This document shows positions 48,913 to 57,502 of a stretch of DNA of 64,000 nucleotides, piece by piece (the stretch's first letter is position 1; every line of letters starts with the position of its first letter). The DNA comes from Leisingera sp. JC1 (GTDB lineage: Bacteria > Pseudomonadota > Alphaproteobacteria > Rhodobacterales > Rhodobacteraceae). The notes under the pieces were generated by a model. The model saw nothing but the letters and a program-made list of their open reading frames with translations. It was not told where the DNA came from and ran no database searches. A program made the position numbers and the translations under genes. The stretch covers positions 1-64,000 of the forward strand of contig NZ_LYUZ01000046.1 of NCBI RefSeq assembly GCF_001679925.1, given 5' to 3'.

Positions 48913-48941
48913 TTTCGAAAAGACTCTCAATATGATATAAT
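48913..48941 (+). promoter_or_regulatory. Sigma-70-like promoter before the adenylate cyclase gene
   Basis: TTTCGA, 17-bp spacer, TATAAT (48936-48941) in a strongly AT-rich stretch (about 48885-48950) that contrasts with the GC-rich surroundings. Confidence 0.5.
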
Positions 48942-48977
48942 GAACATCAAGTCTTTGAGTCTGTGGTGGCAGGGAAT

Positions 48978-50726
48978 ATGGCTGACCAAGGGGACAGACA
49001 GAGACAAGCTGCCATTCTGATCGCTGACGTGGCCGGGTTTTCCGCGATGGTGGAAACCGGGGAACCCGAGGCTGTTGCGGCCGTGCGGAAACTAGCGGAC
49101 CAGATCATCGTGCCCGCTGCGCGTCAGTATTCAGGCCAGCTTGTCAAAACACTGGGGGACGGTTTCCTGCTGGAATTTCCCTCCTCCCTGCAGGCTGTCA
49201 AAGCAGCCCTGCTGATATCCAGGAAATCAACGGGCCAGGCAGCCAGCCCGGGGCCCAAGCGTCTGGCCTTGCGCATGGGCATCCACACCGGAAATGTGAT
49301 CTCATCCGGAGACGACCTGTTCGGCAACTGCGTCAACATCGCCGCGCGGCTCGAAAGCCTTGCCGGACCTGGTGAAATCTGTGTCTCCGGCACCGTGCAG
49401 GAACAGGTCCGCGGGCGGATCAATGCCGCCTTCGATGACCTGGGCCTGCAGGTCATCCGCAACATCTCCGATCCGGTGCGGATTTTCCGCATTGCCGAAA
49501 ACACCATGCCGCAGCTGGATCCCGAAGGCCCGGCCTATGAAATTTCTGTTGCGGTTCTGCCGTTTGCCGGAAAACCTGATGTGTCGGACACTGCAAGCGG
49601 CCTGGCAGAATCCCTGACCGAAGACATCACAATCGGCCTCTCCCGCTTTCGCGAACTACGGGTGATATCCCGCACAACCGCACTGCGCTATGCCCGCCGC
49701 GCTTCTGAGACTTCCATGGCCGCGGTTGAGCTGGGGGTGCGCTACCTGGCCGAGGGCACAGTGCGGCAGCTGCCGGACAAACTGCGGATTGCCGTCTCTC
49801 TGGCAGATGGGATCAGCGGCTCTACGCTGCTCAGCGAGCAATACCATCTGGCGGCCGGCGCTGATATCAGCCAGCAGGATGCCCTGACCCGGCAGATCAC
49901 ACAAACCCTGACCGGGCAGCTGCAAGCCACCGCAAAGCGGAAATCGGCCGCTCTGCCTGCAAGCGGCGCCCCTATGACTGCCCGGGATCTTGTGCTGAAG
50001 GCAAAGGCGCTGATCCTGGATACCCGTGACGCACTGCTGCAATGCCGCAGCCTGTACCAGCAGGCCAGCGACGCCGACCCCGGTAATGCCACGGCCTGTT
50101 CCGGTCTCGCGCTCACTTACCTGGTGGAATGGATGAGCGGCTGGGGCAAATCGCCTGGTGATACCCTGGACCGGGCCTTCCCGCTGCTGCGCCGTGCCGC
50201 CCGCATCGACCCTTTGGACAGCGTCGTGCAGCGCCGCCTGGCCGTCATGCATCTGTTCAAGGGGGAGTTTTCCCTGGCAGAGGACCATTTCCAGCGCGCC
50301 CTGGCGCTCAACCCGAATGACACGGACGCCATAGCCTTCCGCGGCTTGGCAATGGTCTATCAGGGCAAACCGGAACAAGCGCTCGCCGAGCTTGAAGAGG
50401 CCACAGCGCGCAACCCGTTCCATCCAACCTATTTCCATTGGTTCAAGGGACTGGCGCTGTACATGTGCCAGGAATACCAGCCGGGCATCTCTGAGGTGAA
50501 CAAGGCGGTCGGGCTATTCCCCGGCTTCCCCGCGCCCCGCCGCCATCTGGCGGCCTGCTACGGCCAGTTAGGTGACCAGGCTGCCGCAGCCCAGGAATGT
50601 GGGCGCATCCTGCAGCTGGAACCCGGTTTCTCCGTCACCCGCATCCGCAGCACGCTGCCCTTCGCCAGGCCAGAAGACCTGGAGCATTACTGCGACGGGC
50701 TGCGCCGCGCCGGGCTGCCCGAGTGA
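48978..50726 (+). CDS. Class III adenylate/guanylate cyclase with TolB-like and TPR domains
   Basis: 582-residue signalling-type protein. Residues ~10-165 form the class III cyclase domain with ILIADVAGFSAMVE and KTLGDGFLLEF (metal Asp residues) and LRMGIHTGNVISSGDDLFGNCVNIAARLE. A TolB/FlgO-like domain follows (ISVAVLPFAGKPDVSD through ALTRQITQTLTGQL), then TPR repeats to the C-terminus. Such fusions are common in alphaproteobacteria; many make cAMP, some may be degenerate. ATG at 48978 has AGGGA close upstream; a GTG at 48963 is an alternative. Probably a later insertion in the pha locus. Confidence 0.88.
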   Translation: MADQGDRQRQAAILIADVAGFSAMVETGEPEAVAAVRKLADQIIVPAARQYSGQLVKTLGDGFLLEFPSSLQAVKAALLISRKSTGQAASPGPKRLALRMGIHTGNVISSGDDLFGNCVNIAARLESLAGPGEICVSGTVQEQVRGRINAAFDDLGLQVIRNISDPVRIFRIAENTMPQLDPEGPAYEISVAVLPFAGKPDVSDTASGLAESLTEDITIGLSRFRELRVISRTTALRYARRASETSMAAVELGVRYLAEGTVRQLPDKLRIAVSLADGISGSTLLSEQYHLAAGADISQQDALTRQITQTLTGQLQATAKRKSAALPASGAPMTARDLVLKAKALILDTRDALLQCRSLYQQASDADPGNATACSGLALTYLVEWMSGWGKSPGDTLDRAFPLLRRAARIDPLDSVVQRRLAVMHLFKGEFSLAEDHFQRALALNPNDTDAIAFRGLAMVYQGKPEQALAELEEATARNPFHPTYFHWFKGLALYMCQEYQPGISEVNKAVGLFPGFPAPRRHLAACYGQLGDQAAAAQECGRILQLEPGFSVTRIRSTLPFARPEDLEHYCDGLRRAGLPE

Positions 50727-50755
50727 GAGGTGAAATCCGGGTGATCCCTGAAATG

Positions 50756-50783
50756 CAAAAGGACAGGCCTTGCGGCCTGCCCT
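50756..50783 (-). terminator. Rho-independent terminator of phaP
   Basis: 10-bp stem with one A-C mismatch (50760-50769 with 50774-50783); read on the minus strand it is followed by TTTT (complement of 50757-50760). Confidence 0.8.
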
Positions 50784-50838
50784 TCTTCACGGTCCGGCTC
50801 CGTCAGGGAGGAGAGCGAGGGCCGGATCGTGGTCGTTC

Positions 50839-51288
50839 TTACTTGGCTGCTGCCGAAGCTTTCTTCGCTGCGGAGGTCACCTCTTCGGTGGCCTTTTTCA
50901 CGGCAGCGGTTGCTTCTTCGGTTGCGTCTTTGCCAGCAGCCATCAGCAGCTCAACGGTGTCCATCTGAACCTTCTTTGCCACTTCGGCGAAGGCAGCCAT
51001 GTTCTCGGCAGCCACTTCAGCGGAAGCGGAAGCAAAGTCGGTTGCGGCTTTTGCGTAGTCGGCCGGCTCTGCTTTGACTTTGGAAACGTCGCCCAGCTTG
51101 GCGATGGTTTCTTTGGTCCACTTGTTGGAGATCTCGGCGGATTTGCCGGCTGCGTCCAGGGCAACAGCGGACAGCTTCTCGTTCAGAGCTGCGGTGTTCT
51201 TGAATGCGTCTTCCATCGCTTTGGTGTCGACCGGGAAGGCGCCCATGAAGTCTTTCATCATCGCGGTGAAGTCTTGGGTCTTTGCCAT
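50839..51288 (-). CDS. phaP: Phasin
   Basis: 149-residue amphipathic helical protein coating PHB granules. MAKTQDFTAMMKDFMGAFPVDTKAMEDAFKNTAALNEKLS is the phasin_2-type start, and the C-terminus is an Ala/Lys-rich helix (ATAAVKKATEEVTSAAKKASAAAK). Preceded by a composite CTGC-N3-GCAG operator about 100 bp upstream, so PhaR control is expected; a terminator follows. Downstream of phaC on the same strand but with its own promoter region. Confidence 0.93.
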   Translation of the reverse strand: MAKTQDFTAMMKDFMGAFPVDTKAMEDAFKNTAALNEKLSAVALDAAGKSAEISNKWTKETIAKLGDVSKVKAEPADYAKAATDFASASAEVAAENMAAFAEVAKKVQMDTVELLMAAGKDATEEATAAVKKATEEVTSAAKKASAAAK

Positions 51289-51384
51289 AGTTCTAATTCC
51301 TCAGAAAGCTGCAGCAGGACCATCCTGCGCTCTTAGCATGAGAGGAATATGCGTGCCGCACCGCAGCATTTCAAGGATTTTTTG

Positions 51385-51411
51385 CTGCGGTGCAGAAAAA
51401 ATATTTCTGCA
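51385..51411. promoter_or_regulatory. PhaR-type composite operator upstream of phaP
   Basis: CTGC-GGT-GCAG (51385-51395) overlapping TGCAGAAA-N5-TTTCTGCA (51391-51411). CTGC-N3/4-GCAG is the reported target of PhaR in Paracoccus denitrificans. Confidence 0.75.
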
Positions 51412-51420
51412 CCTGCAAAA

Positions 51421-53223
51421 TCAACGGTTTGCCTTCACCTTCACATAAGATCCGGGTGCCGGCATCAAAGAGGGATACCCCGAATCCCCTACCTCGCGGG
51501 CAGGAACCTGCTTGCCGGAGCGTTTCTTGAGCCAATCATTCCAGCGCGGCCACCAGGACCCCTCGTGGAACTCTGCACCCGCCATCCAGGCTTCCTGGTC
51601 GCCCTTCAGATCGTCGTTTGTGTAATGGCCGTACTTCTTCTTGCTGGGCGGATTGACGATGCCCGCGATATGGCCGGACTCCGACACGATGAAGCTTTTG
51701 CTGCGCGACCCCATCTGCTGCACACCGGCATAACAGTCCTTCCAGCGGGCGATATGGTCGGTCTCGCAGGTGATCGCCATCAGCGGCACGTCCACGTCCT
51801 TGATATGCAGCTTGTGGCCCATCAGTTCAAAGCCCTCGCCGACAAACTCGTTGTTCTGGCACAGACCGCGCAGATACTGCACCGCCATCCGGCCCGGCAG
51901 ATTGGCGCCATCACCGTTCCAGTAAAGCAGATCAAAGGCGGGCGGCGTCTCACCCATCATGTAGCTTTTGACCGCCGGGCCATAGATCAGGTCCTTGGAG
52001 CGCAGGAACGACATGGTCCGCGCAATCACCCAGGACCGCAGCAGCCCTTCTTCCTCCACCTGCGCCTCGATCCCGTCGACGAAATCGTTCTGCAGGAACG
52101 GCGTGAACTCGCCCTGATCGCCGAAATCGGTGAGTGTGGTAAAGAAGGTTGCAGATTTCACCGACTTGTCGCCGCGCTGTTTCAGCAGCGACAGCGTCAG
52201 GCTCAGCGTGGTACCCGCGATGCAATAGCCCACCGCGTTGACCTGCTTGACCTTACAAATCTCTTTGGCCTTGTCAAAAGCGGTCAGGAAACCCTCTTGG
52301 ATGTAATCCTCCATGCCGACCTCGGCATGGCTGGTATCCGCATTGACCCAGGACACAACAAACAGCGTGTAACCCTGTTCGGTTATCCATTTGATCAGGC
52401 TGTTCTGCGCCTTGAGGTCGAGGATGTAGAACTTGTTGATCCAGGGCGGGAACAGCACGATCGGCGTCTCATGCACGGTCTCGGTTACCGGCTTGTACTG
52501 GATCAGTTCCATCATCCGGTTGCGGTAGACCACGTCTCCCGGCGTGGTGGCGATATTGCCGCCCAGCTCAAAGGCGCTCTCATCCGCCAGCCGCACCACC
52601 AGCTCGCCGTTGTTGGCTTCCAGATCGGTGACCAGGTTCTCGAGACCGTCGATCAGCGACTGGCCTTCGGTCTCCACGGCCTTTTCCAGCGCGTCCGGAT
52701 TGGTCGGCAGGAAATTGGTCGGCGCCATCATCTCGATGATCTGATCGGCGAAGTATGTAAGCCGCTGCTTGTCCTTGCGGTCCAGGTCCACTGCTTCCTG
52801 CACCGCTTTGCGGATCGCATCCGCGTTGGTCATGTACTGCTGCTTCACGAAATTGAAGTACGGGCTGGTCTCCCAAAGCGGATTCGAAAAACGGCGGTCC
52901 TTGGGGCCGCCGTCATCCGTATTCTCCAGTTTTCCAGCCAGGGCTTTCTGCGCTTCGGCGAAATTCAGCACAGACTTGCTCCAGTACTCGACCTGCTGTT
53001 CCAGGATCTTGGCCGGGTTCTGCATCGCTTCGGCCCAATAGGCAGTTGCTGCGCGCGCATAAAGCTCTTGATTCGGACCGTCCAAAGCCGGGTTATGCGG
53101 CACCTTCCGGGACATGACATCAGCCAGACGTTTGCTCAGCTCCTCCACACGGGTCATGTTTTCCTTAAGCTTTTCAATGCTCTCAGAATTCGGGGCTGCG
53201 GATAATTCGTCACTAGTTGTCAT
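51421..53223 (-). CDS. phaC: Class I polyhydroxyalkanoate synthase
   Basis: 600-residue class I PHA synthase polymerising 3-hydroxyacyl-CoA, mainly to PHB. The lipase-like box GYCIAG carries the nucleophile Cys334; the PPWINKFYILDL and SWVNADTSHAEVGMEDY blocks are typical, as is VPLMAITCETDHIARWKDCYAG near the catalytic Asp, and GHIAGIVNPPSKKKYGHY with the His. Full length. Divergent from phaZ with a composite PhaR-type operator between, and upstream of phaP. Confidence 0.97.
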   Translation of the reverse strand: MTTSDELSAAPNSESIEKLKENMTRVEELSKRLADVMSRKVPHNPALDGPNQELYARAATAYWAEAMQNPAKILEQQVEYWSKSVLNFAEAQKALAGKLENTDDGGPKDRRFSNPLWETSPYFNFVKQQYMTNADAIRKAVQEAVDLDRKDKQRLTYFADQIIEMMAPTNFLPTNPDALEKAVETEGQSLIDGLENLVTDLEANNGELVVRLADESAFELGGNIATTPGDVVYRNRMMELIQYKPVTETVHETPIVLFPPWINKFYILDLKAQNSLIKWITEQGYTLFVVSWVNADTSHAEVGMEDYIQEGFLTAFDKAKEICKVKQVNAVGYCIAGTTLSLTLSLLKQRGDKSVKSATFFTTLTDFGDQGEFTPFLQNDFVDGIEAQVEEEGLLRSWVIARTMSFLRSKDLIYGPAVKSYMMGETPPAFDLLYWNGDGANLPGRMAVQYLRGLCQNNEFVGEGFELMGHKLHIKDVDVPLMAITCETDHIARWKDCYAGVQQMGSRSKSFIVSESGHIAGIVNPPSKKKYGHYTNDDLKGDQEAWMAGAEFHEGSWWPRWNDWLKKRSGKQVPAREVGDSGYPSLMPAPGSYVKVKANR

Positions 53224-53247
53224 ATAAAAGAATCCCTCATAGGCTTT

Positions 53248-53272
53248 CTGCTATGCAGAATACTCTTCTGCA
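53248..53272. promoter_or_regulatory. PhaR-type composite operator between phaC and phaZ
   Basis: CTGC-TAT-GCAG (53248-53258) overlapping TGCAGAA-N5-TTCTGCA (53254-53272), the same two-dyad architecture as the site upstream of phaP. Positioned to control phaC and possibly phaZ. Confidence 0.78.
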
Positions 53273-53356
53273 ATTTTCAGGGCAAAGCGGCGATTGGTCC
53301 GATAGTCCGGATTTGTTGGTCCGATGACGCTGGGGCAAAGCCCGAAGGAGACGCGC

Positions 53357-54631
53357 ATGCGATACATGATGACCTACGACCTGATGGAGACCGTCCGGAA
53401 CACCAACCAATGGTTGGGAGCCACCGCCCTCTCCATGGCATCTTACCCGGTCTTTTCCGCCTTGCCAAACCCTGCTCTCAGCTGGATGGCCGCCTGGGGC
53501 GAAGTGACGGAACGTACTTACCAGCGCATGGTGGTGAAACCCGACTGGGGCATCCCCTCCTTCACCTGCGAAGACGGCAAGGACCACGTCGTTGAAATCA
53601 CCAATGTGGTGGAGCGCCCCTTTGGCGACCTCATCCATTTCAAGGTCAGCGGACGCGAAGAACAGCCGCGCAAAGTACTGCTGGTTGCCCCGATGTCCGG
53701 CCATTACGCCACGCTCCTCCGCTCTACCGTGCAAAGTCTGATCAGGAACTGTGAAGTCTATGTGACGGACTGGCACAACGCCCGCGACATCCCTGTTTCT
53801 GCAGGTAAATTCGACGTTGAGGATTACACCCTTTACCTCGTCGACTTCATGCGCGAACTGGGTCCTGACATCCATGTTGTTGCGGTCTGCCAGCCGGTGC
53901 CGCTGACGCTCGCCGCCACCGCCTATCTGGCGGAGCAGGATCCCAAGGCGCAGCCGTCGTCGCTGACGCTGATCGGCGGCCCGGTGGACCCGGATGCCAC
54001 CCCGACCGAAGTCACCGATTTCGGCCGCCGCGTCACCATGGGCCAGCTGGAGGAAACCATGATCCAGCGTGTCGGCTACAAGTACAAGGGCGTCGGCCGC
54101 AAGGTCTACCCGGGCCTCCTGCAGCTGGCATCCTTCATGTCGATGAACGGCGAACGGCATTCCAAGGCCTTCATGGACCAGATCCAGCGCGTGTCCCGCG
54201 GGGAGGCTTCCGACCACGATGCCCACAACCGCTTCTACGACGAATATCTCGCAGTGATGGACATGACGGCGGAATTCTACCTGTCCACCGTCGAGCGCAT
54301 CTTCAAGAACCGCGAAATCGCCCGCAACGAATTCGTCGTGAACGGCCACAAGGTGGATTTCTCCAAGATCACCGATGTGGCGGTGAAAACCGTCGAAGGC
54401 GCCAAGGACGACATCTCCGCCCCCGGCCAATGCATCGCCGCGCTGGACCTCTGCACCGGCCTGCCGGAGGAGAAGAAGGCCAGCCATGTGGAACCGGGCG
54501 CCGGCCATTACGGCATCTTCGCGGGCCGCAGCTGGCGCAACAATATCCGGCCGCTGGTGATCGACTTCATGAACGCCAACAGCCGCAAGAAACCGGCGCA
54601 CAAACCGGCCAACAAGAACACGGCGGCCTGA
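53357..54631 (+). CDS. phaZ: Intracellular polyhydroxyalkanoate depolymerase
   Basis: 424-residue PhaZ of the intracellular type. The nucleophile is Cys178 in AVCQPVPL in place of a GxSxG serine, typical of intracellular PHB depolymerases; YVTDWHNARDIPVSAGKFDVEDY and the GAGHYGIFAGRSWRNNIRPLVIDFM end (catalytic His) are also family features. ATG at 53357 has AAGGAG 7 nt upstream; the ATG at 53324 lacks it. Divergent from phaC and four bases from the next gene. Confidence 0.95.
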   Translation: MRYMMTYDLMETVRNTNQWLGATALSMASYPVFSALPNPALSWMAAWGEVTERTYQRMVVKPDWGIPSFTCEDGKDHVVEITNVVERPFGDLIHFKVSGREEQPRKVLLVAPMSGHYATLLRSTVQSLIRNCEVYVTDWHNARDIPVSAGKFDVEDYTLYLVDFMRELGPDIHVVAVCQPVPLTLAATAYLAEQDPKAQPSSLTLIGGPVDPDATPTEVTDFGRRVTMGQLEETMIQRVGYKYKGVGRKVYPGLLQLASFMSMNGERHSKAFMDQIQRVSRGEASDHDAHNRFYDEYLAVMDMTAEFYLSTVERIFKNREIARNEFVVNGHKVDFSKITDVAVKTVEGAKDDISAPGQCIAALDLCTGLPEEKKASHVEPGAGHYGIFAGRSWRNNIRPLVIDFMNANSRKKPAHKPANKNTAA

Positions 54632-54635
54632 CCGC

Positions 54636-55208
54636 ATGGCGAACGGGCTGGTGTTTTCCTGCAATTGCGGGGCCTTGCGCGGTGAAATTGCGGCGCAAGG
54701 CATCAAGACCGGCACCCGCGTTGTCTGCTATTGCGCCGACTGCCGCGCCAATGAGCTGTACCACGGCCAGCCCGACCCGGCCCCCGATCCGGTCGATCTG
54801 TTCCAGCTCGCCCCCGATACCATCACCATCACCCAAGGGGCCGAACATCTGAAGGCGCTCCGCCTCGGCCCCCGCGGGCCTTTGCGCTGGTATGCATCCT
54901 GCTGCGGCACCCCCTTTGCCAATACCCTGGCCAAGCCGGGGCTGCCCTTTGCCGGCATGCGTTCAGACCTGTTTCAGGACAAATCCGCCTTGGGCAAGAT
55001 CCGCGCCAAGGCCTTCGTCCCCGCTGCAGGCAAGCAAGCCCGCACCAAGGGCGGCGGAGCAATGGCCTGGGGCATTCTCAGCCGGATGATTACAGCGCGG
55101 CTGTCTGGGCGGTGGAAAGACACGCCGTTCTTTGATGCGGTAACCAGCAAGCCAGTGTCAGAACCGCAGCTTGTCAGTAAGGCAGAGCGCGCAAAACTTT
55201 ACCCCTGA
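54636..55208 (+). CDS. DUF6151 family zinc-ribbon-like protein
   Basis: 190-residue protein with GFA-like cysteine clusters: FSCNCGALRGEI, VVCYCADCRANELYH and WYASCCGTPFANT suggest a zinc-binding fold resembling the GFA/CENP-V group. The DUF6151 assignment is by general resemblance. Begins four bases after the phaZ stop, so co-transcription is likely, but no functional link to PHB is known. Its 3' end overlaps the convergent hydrolase gene by 10 bp. Confidence 0.72.
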   Translation: MANGLVFSCNCGALRGEIAAQGIKTGTRVVCYCADCRANELYHGQPDPAPDPVDLFQLAPDTITITQGAEHLKALRLGPRGPLRWYASCCGTPFANTLAKPGLPFAGMRSDLFQDKSALGKIRAKAFVPAAGKQARTKGGGAMAWGILSRMITARLSGRWKDTPFFDAVTSKPVSEPQLVSKAERAKLYP

Positions 55209-55966
55209 CCACACAGCGCCGGCTGACCAGCAGGCGCGGGTTCAGAAACCGGCTCTGCCAGCCAGTGCAGCAACGCCCTGTTCACAGCATCCGGCTGCTC
55301 CAGCACCGGGAAATGCCCGGCATCCGGCAGGATTTCCAGCCGCGCCTCCGGGATCAGTTGTGCCAGCAGATCGAGCTTTGCCGGCGGCACCAGTGTGTCA
55401 TGCTCACCGCCCAGAACCAGCGTGGGAACATGCACACGCCGCATCGCGGCCTGCTGATCCGGCCGCCGCTGCAGCGCACGCGCCTGTGCCACATACATTT
55501 CCGGCCCCAACTCCATTCCCATCCGGCAAAACAGCTTGTGGACTTCCAGGCGCAGGGGCCCCGGGGCAAGCGCTTCTGTCGGCATCGTCTCGCGCAGCAC
55601 ATCCTCCAGCCGTCCGGCACGGGCCGCGACGATTTGCGGCTCCCGGCTGGCAGCCTGATCCGGCGTTTCGGCCAGCGGGCTGGCCCCGATGATACACAGG
55701 CGGCTGATCCGTTCCGGCGCCCGTCGCACCAGCTCCATTGCCAGAATGCCACCCATCGAAAACCCCGCCAGGGCAAAGCGCGGCGGCAGATGCGTCAGCA
55801 TCCGGGCAGCGATCTTCTCAACCGTGTCGCCGCCTGCAAGCGGCAGCACCATCACCGGCATGCTTCCGGAAAATGTCCTGACCTGAGCGTAGAAAATACG
55901 GCCGTCGCACATCATGCCCGGCAGCAGAACCAGGGGTTCGCGGCACGGTTGCTGATCATAAGGCAT
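55199..55966 (-). CDS. Alpha/beta hydrolase
   Basis: 255-residue alpha/beta hydrolase. EPLVLLPGMMCDGRIF is the oxyanion strand, FALAGFSMGGILAMELVRRAPER carries the nucleophile Ser (GFSMGG), LVLGGEHDTLVPP the Asp and LPDAGHFPVLEQP the His. Start at 55966 has GGGCAGGAC upstream; the longer frame from 56032 is basic and unsupported. Stand-alone. Substrate unknown. Confidence 0.87.
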   Translation of the reverse strand: MPYDQQPCREPLVLLPGMMCDGRIFYAQVRTFSGSMPVMVLPLAGGDTVEKIAARMLTHLPPRFALAGFSMGGILAMELVRRAPERISRLCIIGASPLAETPDQAASREPQIVAARAGRLEDVLRETMPTEALAPGPLRLEVHKLFCRMGMELGPEMYVAQARALQRRPDQQAAMRRVHVPTLVLGGEHDTLVPPAKLDLLAQLIPEARLEILPDAGHFPVLEQPDAVNRALLHWLAEPVSEPAPAGQPALCGQG

Positions 55967-56087
55967 GTCCTGCCCTCGCGGTTTGCCTCCCACCCGTGCC
56001 CCAACTCTGCGGGCGGCAATCCAATGGATCAAGAAAAACCTTGGAGCGGCGGCAATTTACACAAAAACTGCCGCCGCGATGCCACGC

Positions 56088-56516
56088 TCAGTAGCCGTTC
56101 CAGCGGAACGCGCCGTCCTCAGCCAGGGGCGAAAACGGGTTAAAGGCGATCTCCCAAACATGCCCGTCCGGGCTGCGGAAATAGCCGTGGTGACCGCCCC
56201 AGAACACATCCTGCGCAGGCTTCAGGATCTCCGCGCCGGCGGCCTCAGCTGCTGCCAGCAGCTCTGCCACATTTTCCTTGCTGCGGGTGTTATGGCTCAG
56301 CGTCATCGCGCCGGTTCCCAGTTCTGCCACCGGCAGTCCGATATCCTCCGCCAGAGCTGCCAGCGGATAAAGACCAAGCGTCTGCGAAATCAGATCAAAT
56401 GCAATGACGCCATCCGGGCTTTCGGCCCGTTTCCAGCCCAGAGCCTCGTAAAAGGCGGCGGCCTTCTCCATGTCCGGCACGCCCAGTGTAATCAGGCTTA
56501 CCCTTTGTTCCATCAT
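56088..56516 (-). CDS. VOC (glyoxalase/bleomycin resistance) family protein
   Basis: 142-residue vicinal-oxygen-chelate protein. RVSLITLGVPDMEKAAAFYEALGWKRAE is the first beta-alpha-beta unit and GGHHGYFRSPDGHVWEIAFNP the second, with His and Glu positions typical of metal binding. Start overlaps the stop of the upstream hydrolase (ATGA), making a three-gene minus-strand unit with it. Function could be lyase, dioxygenase or binding; not inferable. Confidence 0.88.
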   Translation of the reverse strand: MMEQRVSLITLGVPDMEKAAAFYEALGWKRAESPDGVIAFDLISQTLGLYPLAALAEDIGLPVAELGTGAMTLSHNTRSKENVAELLAAAEAAGAEILKPAQDVFWGGHHGYFRSPDGHVWEIAFNPFSPLAEDGAFRWNGY

Positions 56517-57502
56517 TCAATTCCTTGTGTTTTCAACCAATTCAATATGCCGTCCACCGTTGCCTGAGTCTGGCTGGGCGACACGATGTCTCCAGCCAGA
56601 ATGTGGCCATGCACATCGTCTGCAGCGCCTGGCGGCACCAGGTTCACAGATACCGGGCCGCCCCATGCCGCGGCGACCTCACCAGTGATGTCCGGCCGCA
56701 CCACCTTATCGCCATCCGAATACCAGAACAATGCAGGAACATCCGTTTTTCTAAAATCCATCTCCCGAACGGATTTTAGCATGGCCGCCATCGGCAGCAC
56801 GGCCTGCGACGGGTAGCGAGTGGTCCAGAACCGCCCAAAGGCCTCGCTGCGCACCGGCAGCTCAATCTCCTGCCCGGCCAGCGGCGGCAGCCAGTAACGC
56901 GCGGCAGGCCAGGTCAAGAGCGGTGCAAAAGCCGTGTTCAGCCCGTAATTCGGCGACATCAGCACCAGCGCATCAATGTTTTGCGCCAGATCCGCATCCC
57001 GCGCCGCCACCGAAGCCAGGGTTGCACCGGTGGAATTGGCGATCACAACGACCCGCTCCCCCACCTGCGCCGCCGCCGCCAGTGCCTCGGCGGTGTCCCG
57101 CATCCAGGCCTTGGGCGTGGCCTCCAGCATTGCTGCACCGGAGCGCCCGTGGCCGGTCAGCCGGGTAAAGACCAGATTGGCGCCCAGGGCCTCAGCCACG
57201 CGGTCCGGCACCGGGCGGATTTCCTCGGAGGTGGCGGAAAACCCGTGAATGTACAGGACCGAGACTGGCGTCCGCACCTCTGCCTGCCCGGCCCAGACCA
57301 CGCGCTTTTCCGCACCCGGGGTAATGTCATCAAACCGGCTCTCGACGCTTTCGAAGTAAACCTGAACACCTTCGCCAAACTTGCGCGCATCAAAACCGGC
57401 ACTCAGATCCACATCTTCATAAGGACCAAAGGTCCACAACGCCGCCCCGGCGACAGCCAGTGCCAGCAACCCCCGCCCCAAGGCGCGCCCGAACCGGCGC
57501 AT
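56513..57502 (-). CDS. Membrane-anchored or exported alpha/beta hydrolase
   Basis: 329-residue alpha/beta hydrolase with an N-terminal hydrophobic helix after basic residues (MRRFGRALGRGLLALAVAGAALWTFG), so anchored in or exported across the inner membrane. VSVLYIHGFSATSEEIRPVPD is the oxyanion region, VVVIANSTGATLAS the nucleophile elbow in the unusual form N-S-T-G, and DVHGHILAGD the likely His. Start at 57502 overlaps the previous stop (ATGA); the open frame extends to 57847 but inside that gene. Substrate unknown. Confidence 0.82.
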   Translation of the reverse strand: MRRFGRALGRGLLALAVAGAALWTFGPYEDVDLSAGFDARKFGEGVQVYFESVESRFDDITPGAEKRVVWAGQAEVRTPVSVLYIHGFSATSEEIRPVPDRVAEALGANLVFTRLTGHGRSGAAMLEATPKAWMRDTAEALAAAAQVGERVVVIANSTGATLASVAARDADLAQNIDALVLMSPNYGLNTAFAPLLTWPAARYWLPPLAGQEIELPVRSEAFGRFWTTRYPSQAVLPMAAMLKSVREMDFRKTDVPALFWYSDGDKVVRPDITGEVAAAWGGPVSVNLVPPGAADDVHGHILAGDIVSPSQTQATVDGILNWLKTQGIE

